A stretch of 44,748 bases of DNA from a virus (IMGVR_UViG_3300010354_000158:1-44748), one strand, 5' to 3'; shown: positions 33,043 to 41,317, counted from the first letter of the stretch. Notes: generated by a model from the letters alone, not told the origin. Numbers and translations: made by a program.

Positions 33043-35013
33043 TTATTTCATTATGATGTTTTTATTCTCCTGTTTCTGTCTGGCTCTTTCAAAAACCTCT
33101 TCTTCATGTGTCGCATCGAATAGACAGTAATAGACTGTAACATCTTCTTTTCTACCTATACGCCAGCTTCTTCCTTCGGCTTGTTCATGTTCACCACTAT
33201 TCCAATCGGGGGAATTAATGACAGCTACATCTCCTTTGGTAAGGTTGTGACCAGTACCCAAAGTTTTTATATTACCGATAATAACTTTTACTTTATCATC
33301 ATTTTGAAAACTATCTATAAGCCCTTGTTTTTTCTCTGGTGACATCGAAGCATTGATTCCCACGGCGATTTTTGAGAAGTGTTTCATAAATGCCTCATAC
33401 TCTTCTTTAAAATGTGTGAAGATAATTACCTTCAAACCATCTTCTATTTTACCTTCGACGAAATTGGTTGTGTGTTGTATTTTCAGTTTTGCTAAAAATT
33501 CACGCATCTTTATAGACTGGCTTACAATAGCCAATTCTTCTTGGCTTGCTTTCTTTATCGGTCTTTCGCTAAGATATTCTTCCCACATTGACCTGTATTC
33601 CAGTTTTTCATCGTGTGATAATTCAAAGTAAAGAGGAAAAACAAACTTGTTTGGGAAGAAATCTAATACCTCGGTTTTCTTTCTTACTATTTGGGTGTGT
33701 TTTATCCTCTGGAATAATTCTTCACTATTACTGTTCTCTATTTTCTTGTCGCCGACCTTTCTACCCAAGACCATAACCTTTTTTCTTTTGTCTGGCAGAC
33801 CGCTTCTTAATAATATCTCACAATCCTTTTGGGTTAATGTATTTACTGGTTTGACGGTGGATTGGACGGCGATTTCCCAATTTTTTCCTTTTTTATATCC
33901 GTGTTGTTCGATGATATTCAACACACCCTTAATCCTGCCAAAACTTTTCAAATTGTCAGGTATAACTCCCATAATTGACTCCTTATTGAATTTGCTTTTG
34001 GGTGTGTCTATAACCTGCTCATAAGCGTTGCAATAATTCAAGGCATATTCTTTATACTTGTCAATCATATCCTGAAACCAACCATTTGCCAAAACAAGAT
34101 CACTTACATTTGTATTGATTGTCCTACAAATGTTATAAAAATCTACATTTCTTTCAAATGGTGTTGCTGACAAACCAATTACTTTTTTTACAGAAGATTG
34201 TGAACAAAGTTCTTTGATACAGGCACTTTGAATGCTGTCTGGATTTTTTGCTCTATGCACCTCATCAAGGATTATACAATCATAGCGGTTTTCAATCAAG
34301 ATATTATTGTCGCTTTGTTTTTTTCCTTTTTTTACTGAAACGAAGTTTTTAAGTATTTCATAGTTTATGATGGTGAAGGTGGACGGCGAATTATTAAATT
34401 CCGTTCCAGATACTACTTTTGCAGTCTGCTTAAACATCTCCACTTCTCGCTTCCAGTTTAACTTCAAGCTGGCCAACGTCACCACCAAAACATTACTATA
34501 TCCGCAGTCCAAAGCAGCGACAATTGCACTGGCAGTCTTACCCAAACCCACATCATCCCAATTGAAAGCAGGATTTGCCAATTTCATAAATCTTACCCCT
34601 TCGACTTGGTGTGGAAACAGTGTTCTGTTTAAGGTATTATTTTCACCCTCATATTTTGTCGGGTCGAATGGAACCAAAGAAATTCTTTTCTTAAAGGGGT
34701 CTTCGCATTCGTCTTTATATACAAAAAAACTTGCTCTTTTATATCCGAAGTGATATACTTCGGATGTCTCCCCGTATAGGAAATCAATGGTTATTTCGGA
34801 GAAGTCTTTTTGGGTGCCAAATTGTTTATTCAGATATTCCACATTTCGCCGTCCAACCCCCAACTTCAAATCCTCGAATCTATCACCACAGTATCTTAAA
34901 TTAATTGAAAGATACTCTTTTTCAAAATCAGTTAGATTTCTTTTAGTTAATTCATTTTTCAGTAACAGAATAAATGGATTTCTCCCACTGTAATTTTTTA
35001 ACAATTCTTCCAT
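33043..35013 (-). CDS. SNF2-family DNA helicase/translocase
   Basis: 656 aa. ATP-driven DNA translocase by family. Motifs: Q-like LFPHQVEGVRFM (residues 132-143); motif I DDVGLGKTAS (153-162); motif Ia VVTLASLKLNWKRE; motif II ILDEVHRAKNP (248-258); motif III GLSATPFERN (280-289); then KVIIFTHFKEEYEAF; motif V GHNLTKGDVAVIN; and motif VI QAEGRSWRIGRK near 615-626, with the Snf2-type Q-x-x-x-R-x-x-R-x-G. It resembles T4 UvsW-like or Rad54-like repair and recombination enzymes, consistent with the RecA-like gene nearby in the genome. It carries a Bacteroidetes-type promoter. Three 9-mers are in it; at 34847 the motif is read as Gly-Arg-Arg. Confidence 0.9.
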   Translation of the reverse strand: MEELLKNYSGRNPFILLLKNELTKRNLTDFEKEYLSINLRYCGDRFEDLKLGVGRRNVEYLNKQFGTQKDFSEITIDFLYGETSEVYHFGYKRASFFVYKDECEDPFKKRISLVPFDPTKYEGENNTLNRTLFPHQVEGVRFMKLANPAFNWDDVGLGKTASAIVAALDCGYSNVLVVTLASLKLNWKREVEMFKQTAKVVSGTEFNNSPSTFTIINYEILKNFVSVKKGKKQSDNNILIENRYDCIILDEVHRAKNPDSIQSACIKELCSQSSVKKVIGLSATPFERNVDFYNICRTINTNVSDLVLANGWFQDMIDKYKEYALNYCNAYEQVIDTPKSKFNKESIMGVIPDNLKSFGRIKGVLNIIEQHGYKKGKNWEIAVQSTVKPVNTLTQKDCEILLRSGLPDKRKKVMVLGRKVGDKKIENSNSEELFQRIKHTQIVRKKTEVLDFFPNKFVFPLYFELSHDEKLEYRSMWEEYLSERPIKKASQEELAIVSQSIKMREFLAKLKIQHTTNFVEGKIEDGLKVIIFTHFKEEYEAFMKHFSKIAVGINASMSPEKKQGLIDSFQNDDKVKVIIGNIKTLGTGHNLTKGDVAVINSPDWNSGEHEQAEGRSWRIGRKEDVTVYYCLFDATHEEEVFERARQKQENKNIIMK

Positions 35014-35015
35014 TT

Positions 35016-35028
35016 TTATATTTATTTA
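35016..35028 (+). promoter_or_regulatory. ATTTAT element (putative late promoter)
   Basis: TATATTTATTTAG on the plus strand lies about 28 bases before the 174-aa gene at 35056. It overlaps the leader of the divergent SNF2 gene, so the region holds one element of each promoter type. Confidence 0.4.
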
Positions 35029-35041
35029 GAAAATCAAAGTA

Positions 35042-35072
35042 CAAAGATAAGACAAATGGATCAATTAGGCAA
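35042..35072 (-). promoter_or_regulatory. Bacteroidetes-type promoter for SNF2 gene
   Basis: On the minus strand TTG (plus 35070-35072) is followed after exactly 20 bases by TATCTTTG (plus 35042-35049, CAAAGATA). The SNF2 start is 29 bases downstream. The -33 part lies inside the first codons of the divergent 174-aa gene. Confidence 0.65.
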
Positions 35073-35580
35073 CGATAGAATAGGAAAATTTTTTGATGAA
35101 AACGAATACGACCTTGAAGTTCAAATGGCATACGAATATCTTTCAGATATAAACCAGAAGGTTTATCTATATGCAGTAGATATTTCTCAAGGTAACATAG
35201 ATAATGTTTACCGTGAAGCCTATCAAAATGAAATCGTGTTAAAGGAACCTGTTGAACTATACGGTCTGGTTGATGTTCTGGAACCTAAAAACCAGGCATA
35301 TAATGACGACAATACTTTGAGGATTAACGAATTGGGAAATATGCTTGTCCACGTCTTGATTGCAGAGTTAAAATTCAAAAATGTAAACCCCAAATATGGG
35401 GATTATTTGGTCTATATGATAGACGACGGCTTGAGGCAACCCTTTCCACTGGTTTATCAGATAGCAAACGACGCCAACAGGTTTTATGAAAATGTGCGTT
35501 CTTGGGCGGGGTTTAAATCCCATTTCAAAACCCTCGTCTGCACACCTGTTGATAAAAACGAATTGAAGTTTGAATTTTAA
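35056..35580 (+). CDS. Hypothetical, possible head-tail joining protein (174 aa)
   Basis: Acidic, mixed alpha/beta. Strings such as VELYGLVDVLEPKNQAYN, KYGDYLVYMIDDG and FKTLVCTPVDKNEL recall small phage connector or adaptor proteins with a central barrel, but I do not recognise a family. It starts with ATG at 35056, has an ATTTAT element upstream, and diverges from the SNF2 gene, with the next gene convergent. Confidence 0.5.
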   Translation: MDQLGNDRIGKFFDENEYDLEVQMAYEYLSDINQKVYLYAVDISQGNIDNVYREAYQNEIVLKEPVELYGLVDVLEPKNQAYNDDNTLRINELGNMLVHVLIAELKFKNVNPKYGDYLVYMIDDGLRQPFPLVYQIANDANRFYENVRSWAGFKSHFKTLVCTPVDKNELKFEF

Positions 35581-35796
35581 TTGAAAAAAATATCTGATTA
35601 ATTGTTCAAATAGTGTTTTCTCCATTCCGTTCTAAACTTTGTTGAAAATGACTGCACTTGGAATAACACGTTACGAATGTGCGTCAATACAGTGCTATTG
35701 TATGAATAGGTGCTATGAAGTAGCTGATATAAGCTAGTTATATGCAATGCTACGTTTCTGCTTCGTATTAAGTTTCGTTGTTATAATCTTTTTGTT
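35581..35796. other. Gene-free 216-base gap between convergent genes
   Basis: The gap lies between two stop codons and has a base mix less A/T-rich than other gaps here. It contains short inverted repeats, for example GCTA/TAGC around TGAAG (35714-35726) and TACG/CGTA around 35750-35768. No open frame longer than about 20 codons with a good start and no tRNA T-arm were found. It could encode a small RNA or be a degraded remnant. Confidence 0.4.
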
Positions 35797-36135
35797 TTAT
35801 TTTTTCTCCCAACCCCACTCTTTTCTTAAATAAACGATAGCATCAACATTTGGTTTTTCAACATATATTTTCCAAATATTATCATCATTTTTATAATGGT
35901 TAATGTGTGATATTGCTTCTTGTTTATCTAAAAAACTAACAGTAGAAATATGTTGATTTAAAAAACCAAAACATACTATAAAATACCTATCTGATGAAAT
36001 ATCATCCAGTGATAAGCCACCATTATTTAATGCTTGTTGCACTTGTTTTTTAACTGCGTCATATTTGAAATCGTTGATTGTTCCTTCTGTCAAATATTCA
36101 CATATAGCAGTCTTTATAAATTTTCTTAGTTCCAT
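35797..36135 (-). CDS. Hypothetical protein with possible capsid-targeting leader (112 aa)
   Basis: N-terminus MELRKFIKTAICEYLTEGT has the I-C-E and L-T-E patterns of possible prohead-protease sites, but not E-A. The rest is mixed, with a basic, aromatic C-terminus (AIVYLRKEWGWEKK). It is isolated: convergent with the 174-aa gene across a 216-base gap and divergent from the GMP reductase-like gene. A TAAATAG element lies a few bases upstream. The function is unknown. Confidence 0.55.
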   Translation of the reverse strand: MELRKFIKTAICEYLTEGTINDFKYDAVKKQVQQALNNGGLSLDDISSDRYFIVCFGFLNQHISTVSFLDKQEAISHINHYKNDDNIWKIYVEKPNVDAIVYLRKEWGWEKK

Positions 36136-36301
36136 AAAAATAAATAGGTTTAATGTATATATAGGTATTCAAATTTTAATTTCCCGTTCCAAAAATAAAA
36201 CAAAAAGGTTCATCTCTCGTATCAAATTTCGTGGCGATAAATCCGCACAGCATATAACAAGGTGTATAAGAAAGTTTGCTATTAACTGTTGTAGTAAATT
36301 T

Positions 36302-36325
36302 GAAAGTTTATTTAAACAAACTTTC
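36302..36325. promoter_or_regulatory. Inverted repeat upstream of GMP reductase-like gene
   Basis: GAAAGTTT (36302-36309) and AAACTTTC (36318-36325) form an 8-bp stem around an 8-base loop, 18 bases before the -33 element. A third AGAAAGTTT lies near 36270. It may be an operator. The rest of 36136-36390 holds no gene. Confidence 0.4.
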
Positions 36326-36342
36326 TCATATTCTGCTATCTT

Positions 36343-36374
36343 TTTGTTTAATCATTTCTTTCTCCCTATCTTTG
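36343..36374 (+). promoter_or_regulatory. Bacteroidetes-type promoter for GMP reductase-like gene
   Basis: TTTG (36343-36346) then 20 bases then TATCTTTG (36367-36374), start codon 17 bases downstream. The spacing is identical to the SNF2 promoter. Confidence 0.7.
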
Positions 36375-36390
36375 CATAAAATATTACCTT

Positions 36391-37419
36391 ATGCAACAAG
36401 ATTTAAACGATTACCTGATTTTACAATCGGCACAAGGCTTGAACAGCCGTTCTATGGTCGAAGCCTTTGATACTCTTCCTATTTTTACTGCTCCGATGGA
36501 CACTGTTGTTTCGGCGAATAATATGCAGGAATTTATTTCACATGGAATAAACGTCTGTCTCCCCAGAAACGAATTTTTTCAACCCGAAAATAATGTCTTT
36601 TCATCCCTCGGTCTTGAGGAGTTTATGTTGGAGATTTTGGGGGATGATGTGGTGGACGGCGAATATAATGGCAAAAAAATCCTGATTGATATTGCAAACG
36701 GGAATGTTCCGCTTCTGCATGAATCAATTATTAAATTCAAACAAAAACATCCAAGCGGAATAATCATGGCTGGTAATGTCGGCTCTGTATCTGCTTTTAA
36801 GGCACTTGCAGAAACTGGTTGTGATTATATCAGGGTCGGTATTGGCGGAGGCTCTGGATGCCTTACAACCGTTCACACAAGGGTTGGTCAAGGAATGGCT
36901 ACATTGATTCAAGAATGTAGGAAAGCAGTGGAAGAGAATAAATATTCCTGCAATATTGTCGCAGACGGAGGAATGCAGAATTACGGTGATATTGTAATGG
37001 CACTGGCACTCGGAGCGGATTATGTTATGCTTGGGGGTATTTTCAACCGTGCATTTGAAAGCTGTGCGAACAAATATGTTGAAACAAAGCGTGGTAATAT
37101 GAAACCACTGGAAGATTATTTGCGAAAGCATAACAAGACCACAAAGGAACTGATTGCCGAAAAAAGGATGTATGCTGATTTTAGGGGGATGTCCACAAAG
37201 GCCGTCCAACGCGCTTGGGGCAAAAAACAGTTGAGGTCATCTGAAGGTATTGTTAAATTAAACCTTGTGGAATATACGTTGAAAGGTTGGGTGGAGAACT
37301 TCAAAGATTATCTGAAGTCTTCAATGGCCTATGTTGGCGCAAAGAATTTGAAAGAGTTTAGGGAATTTGCGGAAATTGTTGAAATCTCCACAAACACCCG
37401 TAAAAGATTTAATAAGTAA
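36391..37419 (+). CDS. GMP reductase / IMP dehydrogenase family enzyme
   Basis: 342 aa, the usual length of GMP reductase (IMPDH is longer because of CBS domains, which are absent here). Features: APMDTVVS (34-41), the nucleotide-binding IIMAGNVGSVSAF (125-136), the catalytic loop VGIGGGSGCLTTVHTRVGQG with Cys157, the strand IVADGGMQNYGD and LGGIFNRA, and YADFRGMSTKAVQ, which matches the Y-R-G-M-S/G-S flap of the family. By family it would convert GMP to IMP (reductase) or IMP to XMP (dehydrogenase), both changing the guanine nucleotide pool. It has a Bacteroidetes-type promoter and ends exactly where the convergent kinase-like gene ends. Which reaction is catalysed cannot be settled here. 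Confidence 0.85.
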   Translation: MQQDLNDYLILQSAQGLNSRSMVEAFDTLPIFTAPMDTVVSANNMQEFISHGINVCLPRNEFFQPENNVFSSLGLEEFMLEILGDDVVDGEYNGKKILIDIANGNVPLLHESIIKFKQKHPSGIIMAGNVGSVSAFKALAETGCDYIRVGIGGGSGCLTTVHTRVGQGMATLIQECRKAVEENKYSCNIVADGGMQNYGDIVMALALGADYVMLGGIFNRAFESCANKYVETKRGNMKPLEDYLRKHNKTTKELIAEKRMYADFRGMSTKAVQRAWGKKQLRSSEGIVKLNLVEYTLKGWVENFKDYLKSSMAYVGAKNLKEFREFAEIVEISTNTRKRFNK

Positions 37420-38571
37420 TTACTTTTTTGCTTCGACCATGTTTATCGGAAGTCCGAACTCCTGCAATCCTTCAAAAAACTCATCCAAATAGGACATTTG
37501 GATTGATGGGGATATATCCCCGAACATATCTTTGTTAAATTTTTTGGGGTTAGATGTATTTTTTATTCCCATATCTAAAAAGTTCTCAATAAATCTAAGA
37601 AAACTTTTCTTGTTTATTGAGTTTTTTGAAGGGAAGTAATTGTTAAAAAGTTTTGAAATGTAGTCGTAGTTTTTTATGAAACGATAATCTGGTACTGAAT
37701 ATTTTTGACCGTATTGTAAATTTTTTTCCAAAAAATCTACAAAATCTTTACCTTTGGTTGTGATTTCAAAATAACTTGGAATTAATTTTATACTACCTTG
37801 GTTTGCGTACATCCCATCTTTATCAGACATTACTTCTAAAACCTTGTCAATTGACCTCCCAGGTTGTGAATTGTTATAAAACCCCAAACCAAATTTCTCA
37901 TCCAGCAGCAAAGCAGTTTGAGGTAATGTTAGAGCATAGGATTTATTTACATTTGATTCTAAAGGTGTTTTGGGGATTACTTCTTTGGATTGAATTTGTT
38001 TTTTATAAGACGGGCTTGCGAAATCGAAGACTTTTAAAACACCTTTAGAATCAAAACCATAATTACCAGAATGTAAATCTGGAGCTGTAAGATCTTGATA
38101 TTTTTTTAAAATTGAGTATAATTCTTCAGATATTTTTACAAACCTTTTAAAATAAGACTTGTAATCTTTGGTTATTTTTTTTTCAGCTTCTGTGACAATT
38201 TTTTCATTATCTTCTGTAAGACCAAAAAGTGCAATATCTTCAAGTAAATTTCTTAATCCGTGATTTAAAAATGAACTATTTATTTTGTTAAAAATTCTTC
38301 CTGCTTCTTTGGCATCCAATTTTTCTTGAATTATAACATAAGAATCACCTTCTCTTAATTTTTTCACAGATGTTTTTGGAAAAATGTTTTGATTTTCCGA
38401 CATCACTTTATATTGCAATAATTCAAAATAAGGGTAATCCCCTTCTATAGGTATTTTTTTAACTATCTTATCTCCTATATATACTACAGACGAAGTAGAA
38501 TTTCTACCCATTGGGTTCTCTCTCTTCGTACTTAATGCCTCGAATATATTTTCAGATATTTTTATTTTCAT
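37420..38571 (-). CDS. Protein kinase-like protein with capsid-targeting-like leader
   Basis: 383 aa. The leader MKIKISENIFEALSTKRE contains I-F-E-A. The kinase-fold features are: a glycine/serine loop GRNSTSSVVYIGDKIVKKIP with a likely Lys (about K38) after V-x-K, an alpha-C-like region, LREGDSYVIIQEKL in the position of a hinge, then APDLHSGNYGFDSKG with D165 and N170 in catalytic-loop positions, and VFDFASP with D183 of a DFG-like motif. It lacks a perfect HRD. It is probably an active or divergent kinase that would phosphorylate host proteins if injected. The start codon is preceded directly by one of the two intergenic 9-mers (38573). It ends back to back with the GMP reductase gene. Confidence 0.65.
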   Translation of the reverse strand: MKIKISENIFEALSTKRENPMGRNSTSSVVYIGDKIVKKIPIEGDYPYFELLQYKVMSENQNIFPKTSVKKLREGDSYVIIQEKLDAKEAGRIFNKINSSFLNHGLRNLLEDIALFGLTEDNEKIVTEAEKKITKDYKSYFKRFVKISEELYSILKKYQDLTAPDLHSGNYGFDSKGVLKVFDFASPSYKKQIQSKEVIPKTPLESNVNKSYALTLPQTALLLDEKFGLGFYNNSQPGRSIDKVLEVMSDKDGMYANQGSIKLIPSYFEITTKGKDFVDFLEKNLQYGQKYSVPDYRFIKNYDYISKLFNNYFPSKNSINKKSFLRFIENFLDMGIKNTSNPKKFNKDMFGDISPSIQMSYLDEFFEGLQEFGLPINMVEAKK

Positions 38572-38572
38572 G

Positions 38573-38581
38573 TGGACGGCG
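38573..38581 (+). repeat. Intergenic copy of the 9-mer abutting a start codon
   Basis: TGGACGGCG occupies half of the 18-base gap between the acetyltransferase gene's stop and the kinase-like ATG, ending one base from the ATG on the minus strand (cgccgtcca-c-ATG). It lies where a Shine-Dalgarno would be in other bacteria, although it does not resemble one. Confidence 0.9.
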
Positions 38582-38589
38582 ATTTTATA

Positions 38590-39783
38590 TTAATCTTCTT
38601 GGCTTAGGCTTTCTGCCAGTTCTACGATAAAAGTTTCGTATTCCTCTGCTTTAAGTCTGTCTTTTCCAGCGGCGAGAAATCTTTCTTGCCGCTCTTTGTT
38701 TGCGAGGTTTTCGTAATTTATTGGTTTGCCTTTGCTATATGCCAATCCATTTTTGATTTCGTATAACGATTTATCAATATGTTTATCAAACATCTTGTGA
38801 ACGTCATCTACAATCAAAGGTGTTTTTTCATCATATAGTCTCGAAGCAAGCAGCAGATTTAATATTTTAGATATGTCTTTTGGATTTGTGTAGAAAGAAT
38901 ACAACCTGTAAGCATCTTTCCAATCAAGATAAATCAAATGGAAGTGACCCAATATGGCTCTATTTATAAAAAAATCATTCATTCCTTTTTCGCCGTCCAA
39001 CCCCTCAAATATCTTTTTATTATAGACAGTAAAACTACTAGAATCTTTAAAGTTATGAACAAGAATTTCACCCTTGCGCATATTAAAATCTTGATTCGGT
39101 TTATTAGATATTATTCTTTGGGGAAGTTGCGAGATAATTTCTTTAACCTTCTCTTTGGTTATATGATTATTTTTTATCAGATAACTATAAAATCCTTTGC
39201 TCAAGTAATCACGGACAGAATTTTCGTAATATTTTTTGGTAAGATTATAACCTTTTTCTGTGAATCCACCAGAATCCATTTTAGGGTAATGTTTTCTAAA
39301 TTGCTTTAAAAGAATTTCCCCCAAACCAAAGCCTCTAAATTCCTCTACAACTGTTATTAAGACCGCTCCCCATTCATCCTGTGCAGCTCCGACTAAAACA
39401 TCATCTTCATCAAATATAGCCACAGTAATCGAAAAAGGATTAATTCCAAGTATTTTTAACTCATCATCATTAAAATATAATGTCTCACCGCTTTCATTTT
39501 TTATTTGGTCTCCATATTCGTCAGTCATCACATATTTTTCTTTGTAATGCTGTTCTCTTAACTCAAATTCCATTCCTTTTGCAACAAACCTGTTGATTAG
39601 TTTTGGAAAATTACTTTTTTGATTATAACTGCTGTTTTTATTGTCTTCATAGGTAGTTCTATATGCAGATGAAGGATGACTTTCATCCCTCTTATTAAAC
39701 TGCATATAGAACTCTTTCCATGTCATCAAAGCTGGATCAACCAACTTCTTAATATATTTTGTGGTAGCTTCGTTTAACATCAA
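38590..39783 (-). CDS. GNAT-family acetyltransferase with capsid-targeting-like leader
   Basis: 397 aa. The N-terminus MMLNEATTKYIKKL contains L-N-E-A. The GNAT signature lies at about residues 119-165: SITVAIFDEDDVLVGAAQDE then ITVVEEFRGFGLGEILLKQF, where RGFGLG (150-155) is the R/Q-x-x-G-x-G/A acetyl-CoA pyrophosphate loop. The remaining 230 residues hold an unrecognised helical domain with basic stretches. It overlaps the metacaspase-like gene by 4 bases, so the two are translationally coupled. T4-type phages inject enzymes that modify host proteins; this could be one, but the substrate is unknown. Confidence 0.75.
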   Translation of the reverse strand: MMLNEATTKYIKKLVDPALMTWKEFYMQFNKRDESHPSSAYRTTYEDNKNSSYNQKSNFPKLINRFVAKGMEFELREQHYKEKYVMTDEYGDQIKNESGETLYFNDDELKILGINPFSITVAIFDEDDVLVGAAQDEWGAVLITVVEEFRGFGLGEILLKQFRKHYPKMDSGGFTEKGYNLTKKYYENSVRDYLSKGFYSYLIKNNHITKEKVKEIISQLPQRIISNKPNQDFNMRKGEILVHNFKDSSSFTVYNKKIFEGLDGEKGMNDFFINRAILGHFHLIYLDWKDAYRLYSFYTNPKDISKILNLLLASRLYDEKTPLIVDDVHKMFDKHIDKSLYEIKNGLAYSKGKPINYENLANKERQERFLAAGKDRLKAEEYETFIVELAESLSQED

Positions 39784-40583
39784 TTCAAAAATTCCCTATA
39801 AGTAATCTTGTCCTTGTGGCCGTTAACAACCTGCAACTTCGGCGTTTGTGGATAACCAGTTTTGGCAATCTGCTCTCCAATCCGCTTGAAAATCTGAAAA
39901 TAATTCAATTGTTTATTTTCTTCTTTTTGGAAAATCTTTTCGATGCTGGCTGTAAACAAACCCATAGGGCGTTTATCAACAAACGACTGCATATCATAAG
40001 ATACCTGCTGTTCTGTCGAAGACGAATACGCTACAATATTGCATTTCAAGTCTTCTGCCTCTTCAAAAGCATCGCTTCCATGCAGTGCTTTTTCGGCATT
40101 GTCTGGGTGTGGCAGTGATTTAAATTCAACAAATTTTGGAACGCCGAAGGATTCAGCACCCAACGACTTGAAATTATCTCTTGCATGGCAGCAATCCGCC
40201 ATCCAAATTACATTCACACCCTCCTTGAATTTGCTTAACATTTCGCGGGTCTCATAGTCCCAAACGATTCTATCGTGCAAGCAGAGGGCTGTTCTGCGCT
40301 TCTCAACGCCATTCTCTTCATAGTCTTCGTATGTGCCATGACATGAGACAGTAAACAAGAATATATCGCCGTCCACCAACTCCTCACCCATTTTTGTCAT
40401 AAATTCAACATACTTTGAATAGGTGGCTTCTTTTGACAAAAATACGTTCGTATCATATCCTTTTTCCTTTGCTACTTCTGCAAGGTATAAAATATCGTTT
40501 TCACAACCACGAAGGTCGTTATCAGGCCCGTAATATTCGGGATCAAAATGTTTAATGCCAAAATGCAGTGATACTTTTTTCAT
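39780..40583 (-). CDS. Metacaspase-like cysteine protease (caspase/C14 fold)
   Basis: 267 aa. Features in order: LHFGIKHFDPEYYG and LRGCENDILYLAEVAKEKGY (caspase p20 start, with the L-x-G-C-x-N-D pattern), FLFTVSCHGTYEDYE with His82, MADCCHARDNF with the D-x-C-H arrangement and likely nucleophile Cys132, then AYSSSTEQQVSYD, which resembles the S1 loop, and GLFTASIEKIF. Metacaspases use this His/Cys dyad and often cleave after Lys or Arg. Its presence in a phage is unusual: possible roles are counter-defence, killing, or processing of phage proteins. It lacks the [IL]-x-E-A leader of its neighbours. It is coupled to the acetyltransferase gene and has an ATTTAT element upstream. Confidence 0.85.
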   Translation of the reverse strand: MKKVSLHFGIKHFDPEYYGPDNDLRGCENDILYLAEVAKEKGYDTNVFLSKEATYSKYVEFMTKMGEELVDGDIFLFTVSCHGTYEDYEENGVEKRRTALCLHDRIVWDYETREMLSKFKEGVNVIWMADCCHARDNFKSLGAESFGVPKFVEFKSLPHPDNAEKALHGSDAFEEAEDLKCNIVAYSSSTEQQVSYDMQSFVDKRPMGLFTASIEKIFQKEENKQLNYFQIFKRIGEQIAKTGYPQTPKLQVVNGHKDKITYREFLN

Positions 40584-40595
40584 GTTGAATTTTTA

Positions 40596-40605
40596 TAATA
40601 AATAG
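40596..40605 (-). promoter_or_regulatory. ATTTAT element (putative late promoter)
   Basis: The coding strand reads CTATTTATTA, 13 bases before the metacaspase start in the gap 40584-40621. A weak hairpin (GGGATT/AATCCC) overlaps the gap. Confidence 0.4.
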
Positions 40606-40621
40606 GGGGATTTTGGAAAAA

Positions 40622-41317
40622 TCAATCCCAATAACCTATATTTTTTTTGAAATGAGTTTTGTTGCCGATGTTCAAGAAATTTGTTATCAAGAGTTTAACC
40701 ATCCCAAAATATCCTATTTTTTTAAATCTCCTGTCATCTTGTCCGACATAAGAATTTAAAATCTTGAAATCCTTTTTTTCGATGTTCTCCGAAAAAAAAT
40801 AATCTTCAGATTGATGCAATGTTTCATCAAATCCTCCGATTTCCAAATAGGTTTTTTTTGTCACCATCATAAAGATTCCTGGGCAGAAAGATTTGCGGAG
40901 GAGGGATTGGACGGCGAAAAATAATTTGAATATAATGTCCACAATCAAATTATTATTGGTGGATTTTATTTTCGCACCGATTAGTTTATATTCTTGGAGG
41001 GATTGGACGGCGTTTTTTAAAATATTTTCATCCAAAAGAACAGCGTCGGCATCCAAAAAGAGCAGCAAATCGCCTCCCGCAATTTTTGCCCCATTGTTTC
41101 TTCCAACCGAAACCGTTCCACCAGCAGCGACAACAATCTTATTTTTTGAGGTCTTTGCGTATCCCCTCACTTTTTCAACTGTCCCATCCGTAGATTCGCC
41201 GTCCAACACCAAAACCTCCCTAACGAATATCGTTTGGTTATCAATGCTCTTTAATGTCTCGATGATATAATCCCGTTCATTCTTGCACGGAATAATAATG
41301 CTTAAATTCTCCTTCAT
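40622..41317 (-). CDS. Family 2 glycosyltransferase
   Basis: 231 aa. GT-A fold signs: LSIIIPCKNERDYIIETLKS at the start, VLVLDGESTDGTVEKV with the nucleotide-binding D-x-S-x-D-G-T, LLLFLDADAVL with the D-x-D metal site, then GGFDETLHQSEDYFFSENI with E-D as the likely catalytic region. It should transfer a sugar from a nucleotide donor; the acceptor is unknown. The start (MKENLSIIIP) overlaps the end of the LpxH-like gene by 41 bases, so the two are read together. Three 9-mers occur (40908, 41004, 41197). Confidence 0.85.
   Translation of the reverse strand: MKENLSIIIPCKNERDYIIETLKSIDNQTIFVREVLVLDGESTDGTVEKVRGYAKTSKNKIVVAAGGTVSVGRNNGAKIAGGDLLLFLDADAVLLDENILKNAVQSLQEYKLIGAKIKSTNNNLIVDIIFKLFFAVQSLLRKSFCPGIFMMVTKKTYLEIGGFDETLHQSEDYFFSENIEKKDFKILNSYVGQDDRRFKKIGYFGMVKLLITNFLNIGNKTHFKKNIGYWD

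Noticed and set aside
35581-35796. tRNA gene
   Set aside because: No T-arm GTTC-type loop or acceptor pairing on either strand.
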